Source: CALINF01 sp039990395 (lineage in GTDB: Bacteria; Pseudomonadota; Gammaproteobacteria; Pseudomonadales; Halieaceae). Taken from it: DNA of 64,000 bases. Of this stretch, positions 38,226 to 47,369 are shown in pieces. How positions within the stretch are numbered: position 1 is the first letter of the stretch; each line of letters begins with the position of its first letter. Both the position numbers and the translations under genes were made by a program. The notes under the pieces are model-generated. The model made no database searches, was not told the origin of the DNA, and saw only the letters and a list, made by a program, of their open reading frames with translations. The stretch covers positions 248,001-312,000 of the forward strand of contig JBDXFZ010000139.1 in NCBI GenBank assembly GCA_039990395.1, read 5' to 3'.

Positions 38226-39217
38226 GAGTTCTGATCGTCAAGATGTCATCGCTTGGAGATGTTATCCATACTCTCCCGGCGCTAACGGACGCTCATACCG
38301 TGTTGCCGGAGGTGCGCTTTGACTGGGTAGTGGAAGAGGCATTTGCGGAAATCCCCGCGTGGCACCCTGCGGTCGATAAGGTCATTCCAGTGGCGTTGAG
38401 ACGGTGGCGCAAGAACCCGCTCGCTGGCGGTGTGGCGGCTCAGTGGGCAAAATTTCGCCGGGCGCTCAAGCAGTCGCACTACGACCTGGTTATTGACGCT
38501 CAAGGACTATTGAAAAGCGCTTTTGTCGCCGGACTAGTCAGTGCGCCGAGCTATGGGTTGGACAAGAATTCTGCTCGAGAGAGCCTGGCTGCCCGAACAT
38601 ACAATCACCCCCTGACCATTCCCAAAGATCAGCATGCTGTCGAGCGCATACGACAACTGTTTGCAGCCTCGCTGAACTATAGCGTGCCCGAAGAAACGGG
38701 AGACTATGGTCTCAGCGATACGTTACACCGCTCTACAGAGCCCCAACGGAGCGGTGTACTGTTGTTTCACGGCACCGCCCGCGCAGAGAAACAGTGGCCT
38801 GAGCAAAAGTGGATAGAGCTACAAACGCTGATTGCGGAAGCAGGCCATCGCACCTGGCTTCCCTGGGGCAATGCTGAAGAGCGCGCGCGTGCAGAGCGTA
38901 TTGCAGCCACTCATTCACAAGCGCAGGTTCTTCCCTCCCTTGGCTTGAGTGGTTTGGCTACGTTGTTGCTGGAGTCTTGGGGTGCTGTAGCAGTAGACAC
39001 TGGCCTTGGGCACCTCGCTGCGGCTCTGGATGTGCCGGCGGTGTCGCTGTATGGCCCGACCGATACCTGCCTCATTGGCACTTATGGCATGCATCAAGCG
39101 CAGCTGCGCGCACCGTTGGGCGTGCACGATACGAATGACCCTCAGGTCATGATGGATTCGATTACGGCCGAGGCAGCGTGGGACGCGCTGCAGAGCGTAG
39201 CGGGAAGCGCAGACTGA
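38222..39217 (+). CDS. waaC: ADP-heptose:LPS heptosyltransferase I
   Basis: GT9 glycosyltransferase that adds the first heptose to Kdo2-lipid A. The N-terminus VRVLIVKMSSLGDVIHTLPAL is diagnostic of WaaC, and the donor-site segment VDTGLGHLAAALDVPAVSLYGPT is present. The frame opens upstream, but GTG at 38222, overlapping the waaF stop in GTGA, gives exactly the family N-terminus and a normal length of 331 residues. It is followed after one base by waaG. Confidence 0.94.
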   Translation: MRVLIVKMSSLGDVIHTLPALTDAHTVLPEVRFDWVVEEAFAEIPAWHPAVDKVIPVALRRWRKNPLAGGVAAQWAKFRRALKQSHYDLVIDAQGLLKSAFVAGLVSAPSYGLDKNSARESLAARTYNHPLTIPKDQHAVERIRQLFAASLNYSVPEETGDYGLSDTLHRSTEPQRSGVLLFHGTARAEKQWPEQKWIELQTLIAEAGHRTWLPWGNAEERARAERIAATHSQAQVLPSLGLSGLATLLLESWGAVAVDTGLGHLAAALDVPAVSLYGPTDTCLIGTYGMHQAQLRAPLGVHDTNDPQVMMDSITAEAAWDALQSVAGSAD

Positions 39218-39218
39218 G

Positions 39219-40364
39219 ATGCGAGTTGCGCTACTACTCTACAAGTACTTTCCTTACGGCGGAATGCAGCGAGATTTTGCACGCTTTGCCGCAGAATTGC
39301 AGTCCAGAGGGCATGAGTGTCGTGTCTATTTCATAACCTGGCAGGGAGCGAGTTTGCCCGGTATCGATGCACGCAAGGTTCCCGTTAGAGCCTTGTCGAA
39401 TCATCGTCGCAATAGCAGGTTTTATGAGTGGGTGCAGCGAGACCTAGCGCAGGACCCGGTTGATGGCGTGATCGGTTTCAACAAGATGCCAGGGCTGGAT
39501 GTTTATTATGCGGCCGACTCCTGCTTTCTCGACAAGGCCTATCGCGAGCGAGGCTGGGCATATCGACGGGGCGGACGGTTTCGTCACTTCGCCGCCTATG
39601 AAGCAGCAGTTTTTGGGCCCAATGCCGACACCGACATACTGCTGATCTCAGCCACTGAAAAGGCGAAATTTGATCACTACTACCACACCAGTCCAGCACG
39701 GCTACACTTGCTGCCACCCGGCGTAAGCCTGGAGCGGCGCCGAGGGCCTGATGCACCAGCGCGACGCGATACTCTGCGTCAGCAGCTGGGTGTTAAAGGT
39801 AAAGATCATGTGCTGCTGTTTGTGGGCTCGGGTTTTATTAAAAAGGGCCTCGATCGCGTGATCATTGGTCTTGCCCATATGATCGATGAGCGTGTTGACC
39901 AATCTATACAGCTTTGGGTTGTCGGGCAGGATCGGGAGCGACAGTTCAAGCGCTTGGCGCGCAAGCATGGCATAGCAAATCAGGTACGGTTTCTGGGTGG
40001 CCGCGATGATGTACCCGACCTGCTGCTGGCAGCGGATGCACTGGTACACCCGGCACTGGATGAGGCGGCAGGCATTGTATTGCTTGAAGCTCTGGTGGCA
40101 GGCCTGCCCGTGGTGACGACCGATATCTGTGGTTACGCTTACCATATCCGCAATGCAGGTGCCGGTCAGGTGATACCTTCGCCCTTCGATCAGGCGGTTC
40201 TGAACAACGCGATGTTGCGGACACTCGATGGCTACTATCGTAATCAATGTCAGAGTCGCGCTCTGGAGTACGCGCAGCGCGAGGACCTTTATTCTATGCA
40301 CAGCGTGGGCGCTGCGCTAATCGAACAGCTACTTGAGGCACGAGGGGCAACCGGTGGCCGATGA
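39219..40364 (+). CDS. waaG: LPS core glucosyltransferase (GT4)
   Basis: Adds the first outer-core hexose to heptose II. The 381-residue GT4 protein begins LLLYKYFPYGGMQRDFARFA, typical of WaaG/RfaG, has GVIGFNKMPGLDVYYAADSCF, and ends with the donor-binding segment ALDEAAGIVLLEALVAGLPVV (acidic EAxGxxxLE type). It starts one base after the waaC stop. The next gene, waaP, begins inside its last codons. Confidence 0.93.
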   Translation: MRVALLLYKYFPYGGMQRDFARFAAELQSRGHECRVYFITWQGASLPGIDARKVPVRALSNHRRNSRFYEWVQRDLAQDPVDGVIGFNKMPGLDVYYAADSCFLDKAYRERGWAYRRGGRFRHFAAYEAAVFGPNADTDILLISATEKAKFDHYYHTSPARLHLLPPGVSLERRRGPDAPARRDTLRQQLGVKGKDHVLLFVGSGFIKKGLDRVIIGLAHMIDERVDQSIQLWVVGQDRERQFKRLARKHGIANQVRFLGGRDDVPDLLLAADALVHPALDEAAGIVLLEALVAGLPVVTTDICGYAYHIRNAGAGQVIPSPFDQAVLNNAMLRTLDGYYRNQCQSRALEYAQREDLYSMHSVGAALIEQLLEARGATGGR

Positions 40365-41181
40365 GTACTATGTGCGCTCGGATCTGCTGGGCGAAGTTCA
40401 GCCGGATCAGTTATTACCGTGGGCTCGCGATGTTGCCCAATGTGCTGATTCGTCGGAGATCTATCGTGATAAGGAGGGCCGCAGAACGCTGCGCTTTCGC
40501 GCAATCAACAGATCGTTCTTCCTTAAGCTGCACAGTGGTATCGGCTGGCGAGAAGTATTCAAGAATCTACTACAGCTTCGTCTGCCGGTGACGGGGGCTC
40601 AAAATGAGTACCATGCCATCCGTAAGTTAGAGTCCCTGGGCGTCGATACGCTGAGTGTGGCGGCCTATGCACAGGTCGGTCTTAATCCTGCCCATAAGCA
40701 ATCACTGTTGGTTACGGATGATTTAGTTGGCACGATCAGCCTCGAAGACTTCTGCGCCAATTGGTCTCGCGTAGCGCCATCATCAGTAGTGCGAAGGCGT
40801 ATCATTCATACCCTCGCATCAATGTCTCGAGCGATGCATGACGCTGGTATAAATCATCGCGATTACTATCTTTGTCATTTTCACCTCGATCCGGCTTCTT
40901 TAGAGCAAACACAGTTGCGCTGTCACCTGATAGACTTGCACAGAGCTCAGATGCGTAAGGTCGTGCCAAAACGCTGGCGGATCAAGGATTTGGCGGGCCT
41001 GTATTTTTCGGCTATGGATTGCGGTATCAGCGAACGAGACTTGCTGCGGTTCGTAGCGGCATACTCTGGGCAGAGCTTGCGAGTTACCTTATGCACGCAA
41101 AGAGAACTTTGGGCAAAGGTTCGTCATCGTGCGCTAGGGCTGTACCGGCAGGAGCATGGCCGCGAGCCACCTGCGTTGTGA
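40354..41181 (+). CDS. waaP: LPS core heptose I kinase
   Basis: Phosphorylates heptose I of the inner core, important for outer-membrane stability. The protein-kinase-like fold shows FFLKLHSGIGWREVFKNLL (nucleotide-binding lysine region), the catalytic loop INHRDYYLCHF and the metal site HLIDLHRAQ, all typical of WaaP/RfaP. GTG at 40354, with GAGGGG six bases upstream, is preferred over the earlier in-frame TTG; it overlaps the end of waaG by 11 bases. It completes the conserved core block. Confidence 0.92.
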   Translation: MADEYYVRSDLLGEVQPDQLLPWARDVAQCADSSEIYRDKEGRRTLRFRAINRSFFLKLHSGIGWREVFKNLLQLRLPVTGAQNEYHAIRKLESLGVDTLSVAAYAQVGLNPAHKQSLLVTDDLVGTISLEDFCANWSRVAPSSVVRRRIIHTLASMSRAMHDAGINHRDYYLCHFHLDPASLEQTQLRCHLIDLHRAQMRKVVPKRWRIKDLAGLYFSAMDCGISERDLLRFVAAYSGQSLRVTLCTQRELWAKVRHRALGLYRQEHGREPPAL

Positions 41182-41242
41182 ATACACTATCAAGCCGGAT
41201 CTGTTGTGACGAAACGGTCAATAAGGTCAAAAAGGAAAAGCC

Positions 41243-42121
41243 ATGAGCGAAGCAATTGACAGAGCCGGGTCATCGGCTGGCACGGTGCAGGAAGAGCGGC
41301 TGCCCAGCGGTATTTTTTATCGCCACTGGAAACCCCTTGGCGACTGTCGCGCAGCGATTTTGTTGGCGCATGGACTTGGGGAGCACTGTGGCCGTTACCA
41401 GTATTTTGCTGAGTATTTCATGGAACGTGGCTTTGCTGTGGTTGCCCCAGACCATTATGGACATGGAGAGTCGCCCGGTCATCGAGCCCACATCGACTCG
41501 ATGTCTGATTACTTTGGCCCACTGGATAGCTTGCGCGACGCGATCGGCGACTGGTATCCGAGTACCCCGTGTTTTCTCGTTGGGCATAGCATGGGCGGAC
41601 TGATTGCTGCGCGCTACCTGCTCGACAATGCTGATAGATTTACCGGCGCGGCGCTGTCTGCTCCCGCTCTGGCAATGGAGGAAGCACCGTCCAAGGTAGC
41701 GCTTTGGATCAACGCATTATTGTCGAAGATTGCACCCAAAATGGGCATGCTGCAACTGGATGCATCACAGGTTAGCCGTGACCCTGACGTAGTAAAACGT
41801 TATATAGACGACCCTCTGGTTCATGGTGGAAAAATCAGTGCACGCCTTGTGAGAACGCTGTTCAAGGGTATGGATGATGTAGTCGCTGGACATGGGCGTG
41901 TGCATCTGCCCATTATTCTGATGCACGGTGATGCAGATGTCATGACAGCGCCGTCAGGTTCGATTGAGTACCATGCTGCAATTCCGGCAACCGACAAAGA
42001 GCTGAAAATATATCCGGGCTTGTATCACGAAATTTTCAATGAGCCTGAGAAAGATGAAGTGCTTAAAGATCTCAGCGAGTGGTTCGAGCGGATTGCTGCA
42101 ACAGCTAGCAGCGGTTTGTGA
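41243..42121 (+). CDS. alpha/beta hydrolase, monoacylglycerol lipase/lysophospholipase-like
   Basis: A 292-residue serine hydrolase of the PldB/monoacylglycerol lipase type. The catalytic triad is visible: Ser in GHSMGG, Asp in MHGDADVMT and His in GLYHEIFNE. The oxyanion region is LAHGLGEHCGRY. There is no signal peptide, so it acts in the cytoplasm. It lies 61 bases after waaP with a good AAGGAAAAG ribosome site. Whether it works on lipids of the envelope pathway or is unrelated cannot be told. Confidence 0.85.
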   Translation: MSEAIDRAGSSAGTVQEERLPSGIFYRHWKPLGDCRAAILLAHGLGEHCGRYQYFAEYFMERGFAVVAPDHYGHGESPGHRAHIDSMSDYFGPLDSLRDAIGDWYPSTPCFLVGHSMGGLIAARYLLDNADRFTGAALSAPALAMEEAPSKVALWINALLSKIAPKMGMLQLDASQVSRDPDVVKRYIDDPLVHGGKISARLVRTLFKGMDDVVAGHGRVHLPIILMHGDADVMTAPSGSIEYHAAIPATDKELKIYPGLYHEIFNEPEKDEVLKDLSEWFERIAATASSGL

Positions 42122-42253
42122 ATCGTTTACTTACGGACGCATGGCGGCGGGGTTGGCAAGCAGACCCAGCCCCATATTGTGCAGTGATAAAAAGGAATAC
42201 ATTTTCTGTTTGGGGCAGCAAGACGCCCATTTCCCACCTAGGGACGTATTTGG

Positions 42254-43057
42254 GTGCCTGATAAAAGCGCTGGTGGGGCTGCCTCTATCGACGGGATGTC
42301 GCGGCTGAGAGACGGTGATTCTATTGTGGAGTCGGCGTTTAGGCAGTCAGTCAAAATCCTGAAGGAAGATAACTTCAGTTATGCCGGACTTTGCTCCAGC
42401 ACCCCATTGGCGGATGCCGCTTTCGTGAAGTGCTATCTCCCCAAAGGTCTGTTTGGCCGCATGGTTGCTCGCCTTCGTTGGTCTCGGGCAGACAGGTTGT
42501 TTAGGCGCGCCGGTACTATTGATTTGCACCTTCCTGTCGTTAAGCCGCTGAGTATTGTTCGGAACCTGACTTCCTCGCGAGTCTATGTGTTTTACCCGCT
42601 GGCAGCGGGAAAAAACCTCAGCGAACTTTTGAATCAGGATCGCCCCGACGACCGTCAGCTGGGATGTGTGCTGTCTATTGTGGGAGCCGCTTTAGCTGAG
42701 TTTCACCAGTCAGGTTGGTGTCACGGCGATTTTAAATGGGGAAACGTTGTTGTTTCGCTTGGCGCGCAAGGCTACGACGATCCAAAGATATGTTTTGTGG
42801 ATTTGGACGGTTGCCGCAGAACAGGATCCACCAAGTCAGCGGCAAGAGACCTGGCTCGCTTTATTGTTAACGCGGAGGACTATCAGGTGAACGAGGCCGT
42901 CGTACGGCAGTTCATAGGAAGTTATGCCGCCATACTCGGTGAGCCGGCTGAGAAGGTTTTGCTGCAATGCGGTAAGCCACTTCGAAAGTTGCGTCGCCGC
43001 CATGACAGAAAATATGGCCTTAGAGATACTTCTTTGTTCGAGCGTGAAACAGGGTAA
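42254..43057 (+). CDS. LPS-kinase-like protein (Kdo/WaaP kinase superfamily)
   Basis: A 267-residue protein with a kinase-like fold: catalytic loop CHGDFKWGNVVV, metal-binding FVDLDGCRR, and a basic C-terminal end (LRKLRRRHDRKYG). It probably phosphorylates a sugar of the LPS core or another surface glycan. It starts at GTG 42254; ATG at 42296 is the alternative and neither has a strong ribosome site. It follows a 132-base gap after the hydrolase and is 7 bases from the pyruvyl transferase gene, so the two look co-expressed. Confidence 0.75.
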   Translation: MPDKSAGGAASIDGMSRLRDGDSIVESAFRQSVKILKEDNFSYAGLCSSTPLADAAFVKCYLPKGLFGRMVARLRWSRADRLFRRAGTIDLHLPVVKPLSIVRNLTSSRVYVFYPLAAGKNLSELLNQDRPDDRQLGCVLSIVGAALAEFHQSGWCHGDFKWGNVVVSLGAQGYDDPKICFVDLDGCRRTGSTKSAARDLARFIVNAEDYQVNEAVVRQFIGSYAAILGEPAEKVLLQCGKPLRKLRRRHDRKYGLRDTSLFERETG

Positions 43058-43064
43058 ACATGCT

Positions 43065-43844
43065 ATGAGTCCGGAGCCACTGAGGTTGTACTGGTCGGCT
43101 AGTAAGCCGAATGTGGGCGACTGGTTGTCGCCCCTTATTGTGCAATCCTATACCTCAAGACAGGTTGTTCACGCTCCCGCCAAGCGGTGTGACATGATGT
43201 CCATAGGCAGCGTTTTGCAGAAGGCGAAGAATCATTTTTGGTCGCCTTCGCTGGACATATGGGGTAGTGGCTTCATGCATGCTGGTGGCCCGACGAAGTT
43301 AAAACATAGAGTCCATGCCGTGCGGGGAAAGTTAACACGCCAGCGTCTCGTCGGTTGCCAGGACATCGTATGCGGTGATCCCGGGTTGTTGCTCCCCCGG
43401 ATAATGGGGGATTATGCCACCGATCAGCGACCCGTCACGGTTGGTGTTGTGCCTCACTATTGGGATCGTGAGAATGTCCAAGTAAAGCGATTCATCGAAT
43501 CTTTTCCTGGTGCGAAATTCATCGATATCTTCAGCAAGGTCGAGGATTTTGTTCGTGAGGTAAACCAATGCGAGTGTATTTTGTCGTCAAGCCTTCATGG
43601 CCTGGTGATAGCAGACGCGTATGGTATCCCCAATCAGTGGCTCGTACTGTCAGACAAAGTAGAAGGGAATAATTTCAAGTTCAGGGACTACTACAGCGTT
43701 TTCGACATGCCTACACCGGAGTTCATGCAGCTTGAGACTATTGATGCGGCGACTATCGAGACGATTGTTAGTTCCTATACACGGCCGGGCTTGAATTCAG
43801 TTGTCGACAGGCTGTCCGCGTCTTTTCCAGAAACCTGGAAATGA
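43065..43844 (+). CDS. polysaccharide pyruvyl transferase family protein
   Basis: About 259 residues. The family pattern is present: N-terminal NVGDWLSPLI, GSVLQ, and the C-terminal donor motif SSLHGLVIADAYGIP. Relatives add pyruvate ketals to exopolysaccharide or cell-wall sugars. The frame opens earlier inside the kinase gene, but ATG at 43065 just after that gene's stop is chosen because the conserved part begins there. Acceptor unknown. Confidence 0.82.
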   Translation: MSPEPLRLYWSASKPNVGDWLSPLIVQSYTSRQVVHAPAKRCDMMSIGSVLQKAKNHFWSPSLDIWGSGFMHAGGPTKLKHRVHAVRGKLTRQRLVGCQDIVCGDPGLLLPRIMGDYATDQRPVTVGVVPHYWDRENVQVKRFIESFPGAKFIDIFSKVEDFVREVNQCECILSSSLHGLVIADAYGIPNQWLVLSDKVEGNNFKFRDYYSVFDMPTPEFMQLETIDAATIETIVSSYTRPGLNSVVDRLSASFPETWK

Positions 43845-43914
43845 TACTTCGACTGGAAAAGTGAAGCGCAACCGGCGTGAAATTGTCTGTGCGATCTGCC
43901 AACGGACTGTAGCC

Positions 43915-44688
43915 TCATATTTTTCTCTTGGCAGCGAGCCGGCGCATGGCCCAATGGTACGCCTCCAACCCTAGGACTCTCGCCTCTAAGACATTGTAAC
44001 TTTCCATTGCGTCTGACCAGGCGTTGAAGAAGCGCCAGCGGTCTGTGATTGTGATATCGACGGGCAACAGCATATTGAGTTGCATGATGTTTTTGAGAAT
44101 CAGCTTGCCGGGTGCGCTTCTGTGGCTGGTGGTACGTTCATTGTCGATCAGGGTAAAGCTGAACTGGCTGCCTGAGAGGTTCGCTATGATATTGCTGGCG
44201 CGCAGATCACCGTGGATAAAGCCCCGAGCGTGTAGATGACCAATGAAACTACCTAACTGCGATAGTAGCTGGCGTTTCTGCACGAGTTCAGCTTTAGTCG
44301 CGCCCCCCACCGAGTTTTTCAGCCACGTTGACACACCCTTGCCCTGCGCTCCTTGAGTAAACAGGTACTCACTACTGCCAGGCAAAGAACCCCAGGCAAC
44401 GTTTGTGGGTGCAGGGAACCCTGCGGCCACCAGTTTGTCGCTGTTAAGCCTAGCGCGAGTGCCGCGACTCCCGCGCACCAGTGCCTTGAGTTGCTCTAGC
44501 GGGCTGCGTGAAAAGAATTCTTTGTAATACAGGTTCAATGTGGGGTTGTAAGCAACATGGGTGTAACCAGAGCTGTTAACGATCTCCCAACACGCGGGCT
44601 GCCCTCCAGAACTCAAGTCCAGCGCGACCTCGGCTAACTCGATCGAGCTTATGGCGGGTGATTCCAGTGTAAGTTCCTCCTGTTGCAT
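43915..44688 (-). CDS. LPS kinase (Kdo/WaaP family) protein
   Basis: A 257-residue kinase-like protein with catalytic loop FIHGDLRASNI and metal site LIDNERTTS, the pattern of the Kdo-kinase/InaA group, plus nucleotide-site lysine candidates (YYKEFF). It is probably a third core- or glycan-phosphorylating enzyme in this region. It is on the opposite strand from its neighbours and is divergent from rmlD. A TATACT sits 7 bases before the ATG, which would place the transcript start at or near the first codon. Confidence 0.8.
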   Translation of the reverse strand: MQQEELTLESPAISSIELAEVALDLSSGGQPACWEIVNSSGYTHVAYNPTLNLYYKEFFSRSPLEQLKALVRGSRGTRARLNSDKLVAAGFPAPTNVAWGSLPGSSEYLFTQGAQGKGVSTWLKNSVGGATKAELVQKRQLLSQLGSFIGHLHARGFIHGDLRASNIIANLSGSQFSFTLIDNERTTSHRSAPGKLILKNIMQLNMLLPVDITITDRWRFFNAWSDAMESYNVLEARVLGLEAYHWAMRRLAAKRKI

Positions 44689-44846
44689 CGTGCCAGTATA
44701 CGCCTCTGTGCGATCGAATAATTAGTCTGTGGCTATCAAAGCCGCTATCTTTATAATAGCTGGATGTCCGTCGGTGGCAATTTACTGGACACTGGCATCA
44801 TCATCGATCAGGCAAGTTATATGCAGTTAATTATTGTGCTCGGGGT

Positions 44847-45746
44847 ATGGTTATCTTGACGCGAGAGCGAAGCAAAGTCATCGTCCTGGGGGCCGGCGGA
44901 CAACTCGGAAGAGAGCTCACTGCTAGTGTTCCTGCGGGAGTTGAATGTCTGTCTTATACCCGGGCTCAACTCGACCTCACTGATTCGGAGGCGGTCTCGC
45001 GGGTCCTGGGTGAGCAAGGGGCTCAGGCTGTAATTAATGCCGCGGCCTATACTGCAGTAGATCTTTCGGAGTCAGAACCGGAGCAGGCCGCAGCGGGTAA
45101 CGTCAATGGCCCGGGCGTATTGGCAGCCACTTGTGCCCAGGTGGGTTGCCGTCTCATTCACGTCTCTACGGACTTCGTGTTCGATGGCACTGCGAGCGAG
45201 CCCTACACGCCCGATGTTAAAACTTCTCCTCTGGGCGTTTACGGCCAAACCAAGCGCGACGGAGAGTTAGCTGTGCTGGCAGCCCTGCCTGATGCGCTGA
45301 TCGTACGTACAGGCTGGGTGTATTCCGCCCATGGCAGCAATTTCGTCAAGACGATGCTGCGACTGATGAGCGAACGAGACGCGCTTGGCGTGGTGGCTGA
45401 TCAGGTGGGTACGCCCACGTGGGCCGCGGGCCTGGCCAAGACTCTTTGGGCATTTGCAACAAGGCCCGAACTGTCTGGTATTTATCACTGGAGTGATGCG
45501 GGTGTTTGTAGTTGGTACGACTTTGCCGTTGCGATATGCGAAGAAGGTGAGCAGCGGGGTCTGCTAAAGCGCGCTGTGCCGATATCCCCAATAGCGGCAT
45601 CTGCTTATCCAACGCCTGCGCGCCGGCCAGCCTACAGCGTGCTGGATAAGTCGGCCACATGGGCTGACCTCGAAATTGAGGGTATACACTGGCGCGTTCA
45701 ATTGCGGGCCATGCTGCAACAGTTACAGGAGAATGAAAATGTCTGA
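44847..45746 (+). CDS. rfbD: dTDP-4-dehydrorhamnose reductase
   Basis: Last step of dTDP-L-rhamnose synthesis. The short-chain dehydrogenase-like protein has 299 residues, with NAD(P)-binding VLGAGGQLGREL, the Thr/Ser and YxxxK catalytic pair (STDFVFDG, YGQTKRDGE), and the C-terminal segment ARRPAYSVLD. It overlaps rfbB by eight bases. The other two rhamnose genes lie on the opposite strand and converge with this pair. Confidence 0.94.
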   Translation: MVILTRERSKVIVLGAGGQLGRELTASVPAGVECLSYTRAQLDLTDSEAVSRVLGEQGAQAVINAAAYTAVDLSESEPEQAAAGNVNGPGVLAATCAQVGCRLIHVSTDFVFDGTASEPYTPDVKTSPLGVYGQTKRDGELAVLAALPDALIVRTGWVYSAHGSNFVKTMLRLMSERDALGVVADQVGTPTWAAGLAKTLWAFATRPELSGIYHWSDAGVCSWYDFAVAICEEGEQRGLLKRAVPISPIAASAYPTPARRPAYSVLDKSATWADLEIEGIHWRVQLRAMLQQLQENENV

Positions 45747-46806
45747 CGTAGTGCTTGTCACTGGAGCGGCGGGATTTATTGGTGCTAACTTCGCACACTA
45801 CTGGGTGACTCATCATCCGGACGACACCGTGGTGGCCTATGATGCGCTGACCTACGCAGGTAACCGCGAAAACTTGGCGGGCCTGGAGGGGCGCGATAAC
45901 TTTCATTTTGTGCACGCAGACATTTGTGATCAGGGCGCAGTGGAATCAACACTGCGCGAGCACAGCGTCAATCGTATCGTGCACTTTGCCGCCGAGAGTC
46001 ATGTCGACCGTTCTATCACAGGCCCCGACGCCTTTATTGACACTAATATTGTTGGCACACACTCGCTGCTGAAAGCGGCTCGGGAGGTGTGGCTTTCAGG
46101 TAGTGGTATGGAGCATCGATTTCATCATGTGTCCACCGATGAGGTATACGGCTCCTTGTCTGCGGATGCCCCGGGTTTTCATGAAGAGCAGAAATACGAA
46201 CCCAATTCACCCTACTCGGCGAGCAAGGCAGCATCAGACCACCTGGTGCGTTCTTACCTTCATACGTTCGGTCTGCAAGTCACTACCAGCAATTGTTCCA
46301 ACAATTACGGACCGTTTCATTTTCCCGAAAAGCTGATTCCACTGTGCATCACCAATATTTTACGCGGGCGGCCGCTGCCAGTGTACGGCGATGGCAGCAA
46401 TATTCGCGACTGGCTCTATGTTGAGGATCACTGCCGTGGTATCGAGCAAGTACTTCAGCAGGGCGTGGTGGGAGACACCTATAACATTGGTGGTAACAAT
46501 GAATGGAATAACCTCGACATCGTAAATCTGTTGTGTGATCGACTGGATGCGCGGTTTGCGGCTGACGAAACGCTGGCCGGTTTATACCCGGATGCTCCAG
46601 CTACCGCAGGCAAATCCGCGAGGGACCTGATTGTATTTGTGGAGGATAGAGCCGGCCACGATTGGCGCTACGCGATTGATGCCAGCAAGATCAGTAAGGA
46701 GTTGGGTTATAGCCCGCATGAGAGCTTTGAGACTGGAATCGAACGCACGCTGGATTGGTTTCTCGCGAATGAGGCCTGGTGGCGCCCGCTGTTACCGCGT
46801 GATTAG
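45739..46806 (+). CDS. rfbB: dTDP-glucose 4,6-dehydratase
   Basis: Second step of dTDP-rhamnose synthesis: makes dTDP-4-keto-6-deoxyglucose. The extended SDR protein has 355 residues, with VTGAAGFIGANF, the catalytic segment STDEVYGSL and PYSASKAASDHLV (Tyr-Lys pair). ATG at 45739 is chosen because AGGAG lies seven bases before it; the ATG at 45733 is too close to that site. It overlaps the end of rfbD, so the two are translationally coupled. Confidence 0.95.
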   Translation: MSDVVLVTGAAGFIGANFAHYWVTHHPDDTVVAYDALTYAGNRENLAGLEGRDNFHFVHADICDQGAVESTLREHSVNRIVHFAAESHVDRSITGPDAFIDTNIVGTHSLLKAAREVWLSGSGMEHRFHHVSTDEVYGSLSADAPGFHEEQKYEPNSPYSASKAASDHLVRSYLHTFGLQVTTSNCSNNYGPFHFPEKLIPLCITNILRGRPLPVYGDGSNIRDWLYVEDHCRGIEQVLQQGVVGDTYNIGGNNEWNNLDIVNLLCDRLDARFAADETLAGLYPDAPATAGKSARDLIVFVEDRAGHDWRYAIDASKISKELGYSPHESFETGIERTLDWFLANEAWWRPLLPRD

Positions 46807-46820
46807 CAAGAGCGTTTCAA

Positions 46821-47369
46821 CTAATCAAACAGCGGAATTTCGTCCCATGCCAAACCGTTTTTGTCTTTCTCCGACAGCTGCGGTTCTCCGCCGAGTGTTG
46901 TTGGCCAATCTATTCCCACCGTGGGGTCATCAAAAGCCAATGAGATCTCGCTTGCGGGATTATAAGAGTCCGTGCACTTGTACAGGAAGTCGGCGTAGTC
47001 AGAGGTGACGTAAAACCCGTGGGCGAAACCTGGGGGAACCCACAACATTTTATGATCGATGGCATCGAGCGTCACGCCGTACCATTGTCCGAACGTCTCG
47101 GATGAGCGTCTTAGATCGACGGCTACATCAAACACTGAGCCAGCACTAACTCGCACCAGCTTGCCTTGCGTGTTCTCGGTCTGGTAATGCATGCCTCGCA
47201 GTATGCCCCGGGCTGAGCGGCTATGGTTGTCCTGAACAAAGTCAATATCCACTCCGTTGTCCTGAAACACCTGCTGGTTCCAGGTCTCCATGAAAAAGCC
47301 TCTGGAATCTCCAAATACCTTCGGCGTAATCAGGAGAACGTCCTTGAGTGTGGTGGGTTCAATAATCAT
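46821..47369 (-). CDS. rfbC: dTDP-4-dehydrorhamnose 3,5-epimerase
   Basis: Cupin-fold epimerase of dTDP-rhamnose synthesis, 182 residues. Recognisable segments are the N-terminal [20 protein letters not shown], the catalytic region [18 protein letters not shown] (His in GMHYQ) and [12 protein letters not shown]. It overlaps the end of rfbA by 11 bases and converges with rfbB across 14 bases, so all four rhamnose genes lie together as two facing pairs. Confidence 0.95.
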   Translation of the reverse strand: MIIEPTTLKDVLLITPKVFGDSRGFFMETWNQQVFQDNGVDIDFVQDNHSRSARGILRGMHYQTENTQGKLVRVSAGSVFDVAVDLRRSSETFGQWYGVTLDAIDHKMLWVPPGFAHGFYVTSDYADFLYKCTDSYNPASEISLAFDDPTVGIDWPTTLGGEPQLSEKDKNGLAWDEIPLFD

